Made by a program: the position numbers and the translations under genes. DNA of 47,280 nt from an uncultured Eubacterium sp. (GTDB lineage: Bacteria; Bacillota; Clostridia; Lachnospirales; Lachnospiraceae): contig CANDMI010000023.1 of NCBI GenBank assembly GCA_947385775.1, positions 1 to 47,280 on the forward strand, written 5' to 3'. The stretch's first letter is position 1. Each line of letters opens with the position of its first letter. Below, in pieces: positions 14,502-23,404 of the stretch. A model generated the notes under the pieces. The model saw only the letters and a program-made list of their open reading frames with translations, was not told the origin of the DNA and ran no database searches.

Positions 14502-16910
14502 TCAATCCTCACAAACCCGCTCGCACACCCCCTCATAATCCGCCCTATCCGCTTCCACTACAACCCCTGCCCCAACCCTTTTTAGGCAGGCCGTGGTTTT
14601 TGGCCCAATACTATAAGAAATGATCTTTTCGCCCCATCCGTCCCCCAGCTTTTTCGCCAGCCGCGCCGCCAGGGACGCGCAGGTAAAGATCACCCCGTCA
14701 TAATCGGAAATATCCCCGATCTCTTCCACATCAAATGGCACATCCACATTTTCATAAACAACAATTTCCTCCAGCTTTCCATACCCCTGCAAAGCCTGCT
14801 TCAAATGGCTGTCCGCATTTTCCGCCTTAAAATACAAAACCTTTTTCCTGGAAGCCATTATTCCATCCGCAATCCTAAAATCTAACTCTTCATCCGAAGC
14901 CCCCGCGCCATCTAAAACAAGCTCCCGCTTTAACGCCTCCGCAAGCGCCGTGCTATGAAATTCCTCCGGTATCAGATCCGCATTTATGCCATAGCTTTTT
15001 AAAAGCTCCGATGTCTTATCCCCAATGGACGCGATCTTGCATCCGGTAAGGGCGCGTACGTCCAGCCCCAGCGCAAACAGATTTTCAAAAAATGCCTGAA
15101 CGCCGTTTTTGCTCGTAAAAACCATCCAGTCTGCGCCGCTAATCTGGCCCGGAGTAAACGCTTCTTTCCGGTTTACAATCTTACCGGCCTGCACCTCCTT
15201 CACGAAAGCGCCTTTTTGCCGCAACAGCTCCCCCAGGCGGCTGTTTGCTTCGCCTATGACCGGAAGCAGGTAGCGTTTGCCAAATAAAGGGCGGGTTTCA
15301 TAAAAATTCAGCTTATCCCGAAGGGATACCACATCCCCTGCTACGATCAGCGCAGGGGAACAAAGGGACGCGCGCTCCGCTTCTTTTGCCAAATGCGCCA
15401 GGTCAGATACGCAGGTTTTTTGTCGGGGCAAAGCCGCATTGGATATGACCGCCGCTTTTGTATCCCGCGGCATTCCGGCTTCTATCAGCTTTTGGGTGAT
15501 TTCCCTTACCTTGCTTAAACCCATCAAAAATACGCAGGTTTCCTTGCCGGTCGCCATCGCCGCAAAATCAATGTCCGAAAGTTTGTCGTCCCTGTCATGG
15601 GCGGTTACGACGTGAAACCCCATAGACAGCCCCCGGTGGGTGATCGGGATTCCCGCATAGGCAAGCCCTGCTATGGCGGAGCTGACTCCCGGAATTACCT
15701 CAAAGGGCACGCCGTTTTCTTCCAGATACAGCCCTTCCTCGCCGCCCCGCCCGAATACGTAGACATCGCCGCCCTTTAGACGGACCGTTTTATCGTATTT
15801 CATGCTCATTTCCACTAAAAGACGGTTGATCTCCTCCTGCTTCATCGTATGGTTGTGGCTCTGCTTGCCCACGTAAATAAGCTCACAGCCCTGCTTTGCC
15901 TCATTTAGCAATTCATCGGACGCTAACCTGTCGTATAAAATGCAGTCCGCTTCCCGGATGGCCTTTTGCCCTTTTACGGTGATAAGCCCCGGCTCCCCAG
16001 GCCCTGCGCCCACCAAAGACACAAGCCCCGCCATCTGCTTTCGTATGCTGGCGGCGGCTTTTTTTGCGGCTTCTTTCGGATCCCTCCCCTGTACAGACAC
16101 GTATGCCTGCCTGCTTCCGGTTTCGTTTCCATACATCACGCGCAGCTTAAATACGCCGCCCTCTTTTTGGCACGCCGCCCCGATCGGGATGTGGCAGTCG
16201 CCGCCGATCTCTTGTAAAAAACCGCGCTCCGCTTTTATCAGCTCTTCGGTTTTTGCGTCGGAAAGCGCGTCCAGCATTTGAAGCAACGCGTCCTCATTTT
16301 CCCGAATCTCCAGCGCCAGCGCGCCCTGGGCCGGAGCCGGGATCATTTCTTCCATGCTAAAATATGCCGTGATCTTATGCCCCAGCCCCAGGCGGTGCAG
16401 CCCGGCGGCGGCTAATACGATGCCGTCCAGCTTTTCTTCTTCCATCTTCCGAAGCCTGGTGTCCACATTCCCCCGGATATTTACGACCCGGATATCCGGC
16501 CGAAGCCGCTTTAGCTGAAATTCCCGCCGCTTGCTGCCGGTGGCAATGACCGCTCCAGGCGCTAATTCTTTTAAAGACCGCTTTTCCCGTAAAATCAACG
16601 CGTCCCTGGCATCCTCCCGCTCCCATGCCCCGCAAAACATAAGCCCGCCAGCCGGGTATGCGGGCATATCCTTCATGCTGTGTACGCCAATGTCTATTTC
16701 ATGGTTCAAAAGCTTTTCTTCCACTTCCTTTACAAACAGCCCCTTGCCCCCGATCTCATGCAGCGGCTTATCCAAAACCAGGTCTCCCTTTGTCTTTACC
16801 GTCTGAATCGCAAATTCATGCTGCGGGTATGCCGCCGCAAGCCTGTCTTTGACCGATTCCGCCTGGGCCATGGCAAGCTTGGATTTCCTCGTCCCGATTA
16901 CATATCTCAT
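14502..16910 (-). CDS. hemC-cobA-hemD: Trifunctional fusion: hydroxymethylbilane synthase, uroporphyrinogen-III C-methyltransferase, uroporphyrinogen-III synthase
   Basis: An 802-residue fusion of three consecutive tetrapyrrole enzymes. HemC occupies about residues 1-293 and joins four porphobilinogens; its dipyrromethane-cofactor Cys is C239 in G-G-D-C-H-I-P-I-G-A, and the catalytic Asp lies in H-S-M-K-D-M-P (D81). CobA (SUMT) occupies about 296-540, with V-G-A-G-P-G-E-P-G-L and P-G-V-S-S-A-I-A-G; it makes precorrin-2 with two SAM. HemD (about 545-802) closes and inverts ring D. Fusing the three channels unstable hydroxymethylbilane towards the corrin/siroheme branch. CobA-HemD fusions are common in clostridia; adding HemC in one chain is less usual. 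It is the last gene of the unit, 44 bp after hemA, with no clear terminator downstream. Confidence 0.93.
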   Translation of the reverse strand: MRYVIGTRKSKLAMAQAESVKDRLAAAYPQHEFAIQTVKTKGDLVLDKPLHEIGGKGLFVKEVEEKLLNHEIDIGVHSMKDMPAYPAGGLMFCGAWEREDARDALILREKRSLKELAPGAVIATGSKRREFQLKRLRPDIRVVNIRGNVDTRLRKMEEEKLDGIVLAAAGLHRLGLGHKITAYFSMEEMIPAPAQGALALEIRENEDALLQMLDALSDAKTEELIKAERGFLQEIGGDCHIPIGAACQKEGGVFKLRVMYGNETGSRQAYVSVQGRDPKEAAKKAAASIRKQMAGLVSLVGAGPGEPGLITVKGQKAIREADCILYDRLASDELLNEAKQGCELIYVGKQSHNHTMKQEEINRLLVEMSMKYDKTVRLKGGDVYVFGRGGEEGLYLEENGVPFEVIPGVSSAIAGLAYAGIPITHRGLSMGFHVVTAHDRDDKLSDIDFAAMATGKETCVFLMGLSKVREITQKLIEAGMPRDTKAAVISNAALPRQKTCVSDLAHLAKEAERASLCSPALIVAGDVVSLRDKLNFYETRPLFGKRYLLPVIGEANSRLGELLRQKGAFVKEVQAGKIVNRKEAFTPGQISGADWMVFTSKNGVQAFFENLFALGLDVRALTGCKIASIGDKTSELLKSYGINADLIPEEFHSTALAEALKRELVLDGAGASDEELDFRIADGIMASRKKVLYFKAENADSHLKQALQGYGKLEEIVVYENVDVPFDVEEIGDISDYDGVIFTCASLAARLAKKLGDGWGEKIISYSIGPKTTACLKRVGAGVVVEADRADYEGVCERVCED

Positions 16911-16954
16911 TGCCCCTTCTCCCTGTTCTTATGATCCAATTCTTTTTTCTGATT

Positions 16955-18181
16955 CTATATCTGAAACAACTGCCCCACCAGACGCTTAAATTCTTCCTGT
17001 TCATCCGTTGTGTCCAGATGCTTCATCTCCCGGATCGGCTCGCGCAAGAGCCGCTGTAGAGAAGCGTTTAATACTTTGCGCAAAAGCTTTTTCTCACGCC
17101 CGCTTAGCTCCATTTTCCGGTTCAGATATTCGTAGCTGTCCTCCACAATTTCGCTGCACCGCTGCTGCAAAGACGCGATGGTTTCATCCATCCGGCTGGA
17201 AAGGAACCAGCTCATCGTTTCCTCTAAATCTTCTTCGATCAGCCCCTCGCCCTCCCGCACCAGCGCTTCCCGCTCCTTTTCATTTTCCTTCGCGATTTTT
17301 TGCAGCCCGTCTATATTAATTAATGTTACGTTCCGCTCCTTTGCAAACGCCATATCGATATCCCTTGGCGCGGCCAGATCCAGGAAAACGAGCGGCGCCG
17401 CCGGGGTGAAGCATTCCCTTTTTACCACCAGATGCGGGGAAGATGTAGCGGACACGACGATATCGCATTTTGCCATTGCCTCGTAACGCGCCTCATAAGA
17501 AGTTAGCTGAACTGCCGGAAATTTCTCCCGAAGCTGCCTGGCATGTGCGTAATTTCGGCTACAGGCCGTGACGAGCCCTGCGTGATACTCAAACAGGTAT
17601 TTTAACGCCAGGCAGGCCGTTTTGCCGCTTCCGATCACAAGCGCTGTCCTGCCTTTAATGCCGCAGGCTTTATTGAGCATCTGGATGCCGATATAGCTGA
17701 CGGATAACGGCTTTTCGCTGATTTTCAGCGTGGTTTGTATTTTTTTTGCGCAGGTGACGGCGTCCCTTACGATTTTATTCAGCTCCTTGCCGCTATGCCC
17801 CATAGTTACCGAATACCCAAGGGCTTCCTTTACCTGCCCTAAAATCTGGGTTTCCCCCAGCGCCAGCGACTCTAACCCCGCCGTAACCCGAAACAGGTAG
17901 GCCGCCGCCTCTTTCCCGGACAATGTGACCAGATACGGCCCAAGGCTTACGTCCGGGAACATCCCTTCGTATATTTCCCGCATCTGGCCCCGCTGGCCCT
18001 CCCGCTCATAAAAAAAGTATGCTTCGCTCCGGTTACAGGTGGAAAGCGCCATGACCTGCTCTACCCCTATACAGGCTGCCTTTTGAAAAAATTCCAGCTT
18101 CATCACGTCCGTAAAAGACGTTTTATCCCGGATTTCAAGCTGTGCCTTTTTATAGTTAACCCCCACAACCCCAAACTCCAT
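16955..18181 (-). CDS. hemA: Glutamyl-tRNA reductase
   Basis: A 408-residue enzyme that reduces glutamyl-tRNA to glutamate-1-semialdehyde with NADPH, the first committed step of the C5 pathway. The N-terminal catalytic domain has the nucleophilic Cys C49 in L-S-T-C-N-R-S-E. The Rossmann NADPH domain starts near residue 168 (A-L-V-I-G-S-G-K-T-A). The C-terminal dimerisation domain carries R-E-P-I-R-E-M-K. An upstream in-frame codon at 18322 would overlap hemL by over 100 bp and add 47 Arg-rich residues. I chose 18181, where GGGGAG precedes the ATG and the protein begins with the usual M-x-x-G-V-V-G-V-N-Y. It is followed 44 bp later by the HemC fusion. Confidence 0.93.
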   Translation of the reverse strand: MEFGVVGVNYKKAQLEIRDKTSFTDVMKLEFFQKAACIGVEQVMALSTCNRSEAYFFYEREGQRGQMREIYEGMFPDVSLGPYLVTLSGKEAAAYLFRVTAGLESLALGETQILGQVKEALGYSVTMGHSGKELNKIVRDAVTCAKKIQTTLKISEKPLSVSYIGIQMLNKACGIKGRTALVIGSGKTACLALKYLFEYHAGLVTACSRNYAHARQLREKFPAVQLTSYEARYEAMAKCDIVVSATSSPHLVVKRECFTPAAPLVFLDLAAPRDIDMAFAKERNVTLINIDGLQKIAKENEKEREALVREGEGLIEEDLEETMSWFLSSRMDETIASLQQRCSEIVEDSYEYLNRKMELSGREKKLLRKVLNASLQRLLREPIREMKHLDTTDEQEEFKRLVGQLFQI

Positions 18182-18209
18182 ATGTAACTCCCCTTTTCCA
18201 AACCGTTCC

Positions 18210-19481
18210 TTACCGCCGAAAATATCCTTCCAATACCAGGCAGGTTTCTTCAATATCTTCCTGCGTATGCGCATCCGACACAAACATAGCCTCAAACTGG
18301 GACGGCGCCGTATAAATCCCATGGTCTAACAGATAGCCAAAATACTGCGCAAACCTGCCCGTATCGGAGGAAACCGCGCTTTCGTAATCCGTAACCTCCC
18401 TTGCGGTAAAAAAGACGCTAAGCAGCGAACCGATCTGGTTTACGCATACCGAGTCCCCGGCTGCGTTTCGCACGGCCTGGGCGATTTTTTTCGCTTTGCG
18501 CTCAAGCCGCCCGTAAATACCCGGATCTTCCATTAAAATACGAAGCGTTTCGATTCCCGCCGCCGTAGATACCGGATTGCCGGATAAAGTGCCTGCCTGG
18601 TAAACCGGCCCCACCGGGGCTGCAAACTCCATAATGTCCCTCCTGCCGCCGTATGCCCCCACCGGCATCCCGCCGCCTACGATTTTTCCAAGGGTTGTTA
18701 GATCCGGCGTTACCTGAAAATATTCCTGGGCGCCCCCGGTTGCCAGGCGAAATCCGGTAATGACCTCGTCAAAGATTAAAAGCGCGCCGTAGCGCGTTGT
18801 GATTTCCCGCAAAAAAGAGAGAAATCCATCCTGCGGCAGCACTACCCCCATATTTGCGGCTACCGGCTCTACGATCACCGCCGCGATTTCCTTCGGATAT
18901 TTCAGAAAAAACCGCTCTACCGAATCCTTGTCATTGTACGAAGCGGTCAGCGTATTTTTCGTATAATCCAAAGGCACCCCCGCGCTGTCCGGTATGGAAG
19001 CCGTCAGCGCGCCGGAGCCCGCCTTTACCAGCAGGCCGTCGGAATGCCCGTGGTAGCACCCAATAAATTTCAATATTTTATCCCGCTTCGTATAGCCCCT
19101 GGCAACCCGCAGCGCGCTCATAACCGCCTCGGTGCCGGAACTGACCAGGCGGCTTACCTCGATGGACGGAACCATTTTTTCAATCAGCTTTGCAAGCTCC
19201 ACCTCCCGTGCGGTCGGCGCGCCAAAGGTAAGCCCGTATGTACAGGCTTCCCGCACCTTTTCCACTACGCGGGGGTTGGCGTGCCCCAGAATCCCCGGCC
19301 CCCAGGAGCATACGTAGTCAATCATTTCATTTCCGTCCACGTCTACAATTTTATCCCCATAAGCGGACGCGATAAACCGCGGCGTGCGCCCCACCGCCCC
19401 AAACGCCCGCACCGGGCTGTTTACGCCCCCTGGAATATAGCGCCTGGCTTCTTCAAACAACTTTTTTGATTTCGTATCCAT
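18210..19481 (-). CDS. hemL: Glutamate-1-semialdehyde 2,1-aminomutase
   Basis: A 423-residue PLP enzyme that converts glutamate-1-semialdehyde to 5-aminolevulinate. The PLP lysine is K266 in T-T-L-G-K-I-V-G-G-G, preceded by the cofactor-binding D-E-V-I-T-G-F-R. Family motifs G-G-V-N-S-P-V-R and S-S-G-T-E-A-V-M are present, and the length matches the family. The start at 19481 has GAAGGG upstream; the in-frame extension to 19553 is a Lys/Glu-rich stretch that overlaps hemB and is not part of the family. It lies between hemB and hemA with short spacers, so it is co-transcribed. Confidence 0.94.
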   Translation of the reverse strand: MDTKSKKLFEEARRYIPGGVNSPVRAFGAVGRTPRFIASAYGDKIVDVDGNEMIDYVCSWGPGILGHANPRVVEKVREACTYGLTFGAPTAREVELAKLIEKMVPSIEVSRLVSSGTEAVMSALRVARGYTKRDKILKFIGCYHGHSDGLLVKAGSGALTASIPDSAGVPLDYTKNTLTASYNDKDSVERFFLKYPKEIAAVIVEPVAANMGVVLPQDGFLSFLREITTRYGALLIFDEVITGFRLATGGAQEYFQVTPDLTTLGKIVGGGMPVGAYGGRRDIMEFAAPVGPVYQAGTLSGNPVSTAAGIETLRILMEDPGIYGRLERKAKKIAQAVRNAAGDSVCVNQIGSLLSVFFTAREVTDYESAVSSDTGRFAQYFGYLLDHGIYTAPSQFEAMFVSDAHTQEDIEETCLVLEGYFRR

Positions 19482-19531
19482 ATGCTGCCCTTCTTTTTTT
19501 GTTTTCTTTTGATTTTCTTTGTTTTCCTTTG

Positions 19532-20506
19532 CTACTCCGCTTCCTTCAGCCACCGCGCCACATCCAGCGCATGATACGTGATCACCAGATCCGCCCCGGC
19601 GCGCTTTAGCCCTGTCATAATCTCCATAACGACTTTTTTTTCATCGATCCACCCGTTTGCCGCGGCCGCTTTTACCATGGAGTATTCGCCGCTTACGTTA
19701 TACGCCGCAATCGGCAGCTTACAAAACGAACGTATATCCTTTATCACATCCATATAACAGGCCGCAGGCTTTGCGATGATCATATCCGCCCCTTCTAAAA
19801 TATCCTGCTCCACCTCCCGCAAAGCCTCCCGCCCGTTGGCAGGATCCATCTGGTAGGTTTTGCGGTCCCCAAACCCAGGGGCGGAATGCGCCGCATCCCG
19901 AAACGGCCCATAAAACGCGGAGGCAAATTTCGCGCTGTACGCCATGACCGGGGTATAAAGGAACCCGTTTTCATCCAGGGCCGCCCGAATTGCGCCCACC
20001 CGTTTATCCATCATATCGCTTGGCGCGATCACATCCGCCCCGGCCCGCGCATAGCTTACCGCGGTTTTTGCAAGAAGCGGCAGCGTTTCGTCATTTAATA
20101 TCACACCGTCCTTTACAAGCCCGCAATGCCCGTGGGACGTATATTCGCAAAGGCATACATCCGCGATCACAAGTAAATTTTTATACTTTTCATTTGTTTT
20201 GATAAAACGGATGGCCTGCTGCACAATCCCCCCGTCATCGTAGGCGCCGCTGCCCCATTCATCCTTATGCTTTGGTATGCCAAACAATAAAAGCGCAGGC
20301 ACACCCACGTCCGTCACCCGGTCTAATTCTTCTGATAAACGGTCAATGGAATACTGGCAGATACCCGGCATAGAAGCCACCGAGTTGCGGATGTCCTGCC
20401 CTTCCGCCACAAATACCGGATAAATCAGATCCGAAACCTGTATGCGGTTTTCCCGCACCATATCCCTTAATACGGCATTCATCCGAAGCCGCCTTGTACG
20501 TTCCAT
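19532..20506 (-). CDS. hemB: Delta-aminolevulinic acid dehydratase (porphobilinogen synthase)
   Basis: A 324-residue enzyme that condenses two 5-aminolevulinates to porphobilinogen. The active-site lysines are K193 (S-A-K-F-A-S-A-F-Y-G-P-F-R) and K246 (I-I-A-K-P). The metal site C118-x-C120 and C128 (D-V-C-L-C-E-Y-T-S-H-G-H-C-G) marks it as the zinc-dependent type. The start at 20506 has AAGGA upstream. It is 30 bp downstream of sirC and 50 bp upstream of hemL. Confidence 0.95.
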   Translation of the reverse strand: MERTRRLRMNAVLRDMVRENRIQVSDLIYPVFVAEGQDIRNSVASMPGICQYSIDRLSEELDRVTDVGVPALLLFGIPKHKDEWGSGAYDDGGIVQQAIRFIKTNEKYKNLLVIADVCLCEYTSHGHCGLVKDGVILNDETLPLLAKTAVSYARAGADVIAPSDMMDKRVGAIRAALDENGFLYTPVMAYSAKFASAFYGPFRDAAHSAPGFGDRKTYQMDPANGREALREVEQDILEGADMIIAKPAACYMDVIKDIRSFCKLPIAAYNVSGEYSMVKAAAANGWIDEKKVVMEIMTGLKRAGADLVITYHALDVARWLKEAE

Positions 20507-20536
20507 ATAAATCCTTCCTTTCTAAAAAATACCGCA

Positions 20537-21157
20537 CTACAAATTTTCCGCGCATCTTTCCAAGATCCGCCCGATTTCTTCTTCCGCAGGAACCCTGTCC
20601 AGCTCTATGCTAAGACGCAAGATTTCCTGATAAATCCGCTTTGCCGCGCGCCTTGTCTGCGGGCGCTGCTGCACGGTTTTCCTTAATTCCCCTAAGCAGC
20701 GTGAAACCTCCCCAAGCTGCGCCGTCATCACAGGGCGCATCTGTTCTTTTAAGTATTGTGTGACCACAGGGCTCTGGCCGCTGCTGGAAAACGCGCAGAC
20801 AACCTCCCCTTCTTTTAAATACGCCGGGAAAAAAAAGCTGCAATCCTTAGGGCTGTCCACCACGTTAAGCGGAATCTTCTCCCTCCTGCACGCCTGGCTT
20901 AATATCCGGTTGCATTCGCTGTCCCCAGTGGCTGCGACTACAAGCCGCTGCCCCTTTATATCCCCTTCCTCAAGCATCTTGGTGCGGCAGATTACCCCTT
21001 CCATCCCAAAAAGCTCCGGCAGGATATCCGGCGCCACTACCGTAACCTGCGCCCCAAAATCCAGCAATACCTTTACCTTATGCAGCGCCACCTGCCCGCC
21101 CCCGACCACCAGGCACGGCATGTCTTTCAATTCCACAAGCATCGGAAAACAGGCCAT
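20537..21157 (-). CDS. sirC: Precorrin-2 dehydrogenase (CysG N-terminal / Met8p-like)
   Basis: A 206-residue NAD-dependent enzyme that oxidises precorrin-2 to sirohydrochlorin, the substrate of the cobalt chelatase. The N-terminal Rossmann fold shows L-V-V-G-G-G-Q-V-A-L-H-K. It also has N-V-V-D-S-P-K-D-C-S-F-F-F-P-A, which contains the conserved Asp of the family, and S-S-S-G-Q-S-P. Some members also insert iron (bifunctional ferrochelatase); this cannot be decided here. I start at the ATG at 21157, preceded by GAGGTG, rather than a TTG at 21175. Its place between the NEAT-like gene and hemB fits a role at the branch to cobalamin and siroheme. Confidence 0.88.
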   Translation of the reverse strand: MACFPMLVELKDMPCLVVGGGQVALHKVKVLLDFGAQVTVVAPDILPELFGMEGVICRTKMLEEGDIKGQRLVVAATGDSECNRILSQACRREKIPLNVVDSPKDCSFFFPAYLKEGEVVCAFSSSGQSPVVTQYLKEQMRPVMTAQLGEVSRCLGELRKTVQQRPQTRRAAKRIYQEILRLSIELDRVPAEEEIGRILERCAENL

Positions 21158-21189
21158 CTTTTCACCTCTTATCAATTCTTTCCAAAATT

Positions 21190-21738
21190 TTATGTATATC
21201 TCTTTTTTACCATATAATTCAGTATACCGCCAATTACAATAATTGCAAAGGCTACAAATAAAACCCGTTTTGCCGCTTCCTGGGGCAGCTCGCTTTTCTC
21301 CCCTATGGTGTCTTTATAAAATATAAAGCGGTAATTGATCTCAATCGGGCTTCCCATCGCCGTAGTATCCGCAACCGCCTCCATCGGCGCATCCCAGACA
21401 AGCGCCGGTATCTCAAAAACAGAGTTCATCCCTTCCCCGCTCTGGTTTTCATAGCGGACGCCGTCTACGATCATATAATCATAATTGGGGCTGCTCCACT
21501 GGATACGGGCATAAGGCGTTCCATTTTTTACCGTGAGTACGGTGGGCGACGTTACAGAAGCTTTTCCGCTGCCGCCGCTTAAATCCACCGATACGCTGTA
21601 TTCCCCGTCTTTCATGCCCCCGTCCGCGCCGCTTTTTGCATAAGCGCGGCTGGGTATAAAGAAGAATACCAAAAATATGAGCGCTGCCTTTACCCACAAT
21701 CCCCGTAATGCATCCCATGTTTTTACGCTGCGCTTCAT
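21190..21738 (-). CDS. Membrane-anchored protein with NEAT-like domain
   Basis: A 182-residue extracytoplasmic protein. An N-terminal hydrophobic segment (signal or anchor, about 15-34) precedes a single beta-sandwich domain (about 40-145) and a C-terminal transmembrane helix with a positive K-K-R-Y-T tail. The domain has D-G-E-Y-S-V-S-V, W-S-S-P-N-Y-D-Y-M-I-V-D-G and F-E-I-P-A-L. It closely matches the second domain of the lipoprotein at 41054-43123. The strand pattern resembles NEAT (near-iron-transporter) domains, but the classical Y-x-x-x-Y haem motif in the last strand is missing. It sits next to an ABC-2 transporter pair, so it may hand a metal or tetrapyrrole to or from that transporter; this is inference. 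Start chosen at the ATG after GGGGG. Confidence 0.7.
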   Translation of the reverse strand: MKRSVKTWDALRGLWVKAALIFLVFFFIPSRAYAKSGADGGMKDGEYSVSVDLSGGSGKASVTSPTVLTVKNGTPYARIQWSSPNYDYMIVDGVRYENQSGEGMNSVFEIPALVWDAPMEAVADTTAMGSPIEINYRFIFYKDTIGEKSELPQEAAKRVLFVAFAIIVIGGILNYMVKKRYT

Positions 21739-21821
21739 TTCTGCCCCCATAGTTCTACATTCTATCAAAGTTTTTTGAACCCATCAAAGATTCTGCTTTT
21801 CTTCTAAGGCTCTGCTCCCCA

Positions 21822-22553
21822 TCAAAGATTCTGCTTCCGGTATACAAACCATAACCCGGCTGCTGTCAAAGCGGATAAATAAGCCAGTAATACGAAAATC
21901 CCGGACGCATCCCATGCTTCTCCGTACGCGATGGAGCGCACAATGCCGCTTGTTTCAGATAACGGCAGTATCCCAATGGCCCCCCGCAGCCCCTTTGGCA
22001 TATTTTCCGTAGAAAAAAAGGTATTGCATAAATACGCCATCGGCATGATCAGGTAATTGGAAAATCTGGGCACATCCGCATGGTTCCTGGCTAAAAAGGA
22101 CACCACTACGCCAAGGGCGGAAAACACGGCTCCATTTAAAAACAATACCAAAAAAGAAACCCCGTTAAAAATAAGCCCCGTATGGATTGGCCATACCAGC
22201 AGCAGAATCACCCCGCCCGCATACAGCCCCCGAAGGGAGCCGGCAAGTATCTGCCCCGCCATAAACTGCCAGAGCGGCGTCGGTGAGATCATCACCTGGT
22301 CAAAGGCTTTTTCATACAGCCTTTGGACATTTAAGTTTTGCGCTATGGCGTTAAAGCTGCCGTTCATCGTAGTCAACGCCACCACCCCCGGTATCAGGTA
22401 ATGCAAATACGGCTTCCCGTGGGACACGGTCTGAACCCCCAGCCCGAAAACCAGAAGGTACATAAGCGGCGCGATCATAGCCGCCAATGTGATCTTATAA
22501 AAATCCCTGCGAAATTCCACCCATTTTTCCCATAAAATTGTAATTATCCCCAT
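21822..22553 (-). CDS. ABC-2 type transporter permease
   Basis: A 243-residue integral membrane protein with about six hydrophobic helices of the ABC-2 (drug/polysaccharide exporter-like) superfamily. Typical features are R-R-D-F-Y-K-I near the start, Q-R-L-Y-E-K-A-F-D-Q-V-M-I-S-P-T-P after helix two, and P-L-S-E-T-S-G-I-V-R-S near the end. Its start overlaps the upstream ATPase gene by 10 bp, so the two form one transporter. ABC-2 systems usually export; the substrate cannot be read from sequence. Lying inside a cobalamin unit, beside a NEAT-like membrane protein, it may handle a tetrapyrrole or metal complex. Confidence 0.85.
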   Translation of the reverse strand: MGIITILWEKWVEFRRDFYKITLAAMIAPLMYLLVFGLGVQTVSHGKPYLHYLIPGVVALTTMNGSFNAIAQNLNVQRLYEKAFDQVMISPTPLWQFMAGQILAGSLRGLYAGGVILLLVWPIHTGLIFNGVSFLVLFLNGAVFSALGVVVSFLARNHADVPRFSNYLIMPMAYLCNTFFSTENMPKGLRGAIGILPLSETSGIVRSIAYGEAWDASGIFVLLAYLSALTAAGLWFVYRKQNL

Positions 22554-23404
22554 GTTTTTCCATCGGCCCCATCTTTTTTCGCGCGTTCAATGAACACATC
22601 CTCTAACGTCGTCCCCCGAAGCTGCATCTTAGCTGTGGTGTGCGAGGCATATTCCAAAGCTTCTTCTTTTGTATGAAAATAACGGGTTTTCGTCTCTCCC
22701 TGGGCTGTTTCATCTACGGCAAACGGCCCTAGGGAAGCGATGAAATTTTTCGGGGCGTCGATCTCCTTTTCCCCGATCCGCCCGTGGGCCATCATCGCGA
22801 CCCTGCCGCACAAATTTTCCGCCTCTTCCATATAATGGGTCGTAAGCAGGATCGTCAGATTCTTTTCATTCAACCGCTTTAACAGCCCCCACATCTGCCG
22901 CCTGGAAACCGCGTCCATGCCCGCCGTAGGCTCGTCTAAAAGCAGGATTTCCGGCCCGGTCAGAAGCGCGCGGCATACCATCAGCTTGCGCTTCATGCCG
23001 CCGGACAGCTTGCGGACGGTTTTTTTGCGGTGTCTTTCCAGCCCGCAAAATTCCAGCAGTTCTTCGCTTTTTCGCCGGATTTCTTTTTTCGGCATATAAT
23101 ACAGCCTGCCCTGGTATTCCATAATTTCATCCATATTCATATCCTGGCGCATGGAATATTCCTGTGTAATGACGCTTAGCTTGCGCTTTAAATCTGTGCG
23201 CTTTCGCGTAAGCAGCTCCCCGTCAATATATATTTCCCCGCTGGTAGGCAAAAGGAGGGTAGAAAGCATCCCAATCGTAGTCGTCTTACCCGCCCCGTTT
23301 AACCCCAGCAGCCCAAAAAACTCCCCGGTTTCGATTGTCAGATTCACGGAATCCACCGCCGTAAACGCGCCAAATTTTTTCGTAATATTTCTAAGGGCGA
23401 TCAT
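22544..23404 (-). CDS. ABC transporter ATP-binding protein (DrrA/CcmA-like)
   Basis: A 286-residue nucleotide-binding protein. Walker A is G-L-N-G-A-G-K-T-T-T (about 34-43), the signature is K-L-S-G-G-M-K-R-K-L and Walker B is I-L-L-L-D-E-P-T-A-G-M-D. A C-terminal extension of about 60 residues is typical of the DrrA-type partners of ABC-2 permeases. The start overlaps the stop of cbiL by four bases (ATGA), and the stop overlaps the permease start, so translational coupling is expected. Substrate unknown. Confidence 0.9.
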   Translation of the reverse strand: MIALRNITKKFGAFTAVDSVNLTIETGEFFGLLGLNGAGKTTTIGMLSTLLLPTSGEIYIDGELLTRKRTDLKRKLSVITQEYSMRQDMNMDEIMEYQGRLYYMPKKEIRRKSEELLEFCGLERHRKKTVRKLSGGMKRKLMVCRALLTGPEILLLDEPTAGMDAVSRRQMWGLLKRLNEKNLTILLTTHYMEEAENLCGRVAMMAHGRIGEKEIDAPKNFIASLGPFAVDETAQGETKTRYFHTKEEALEYASHTTAKMQLRGTTLEDVFIERAKKDGADGKTWG

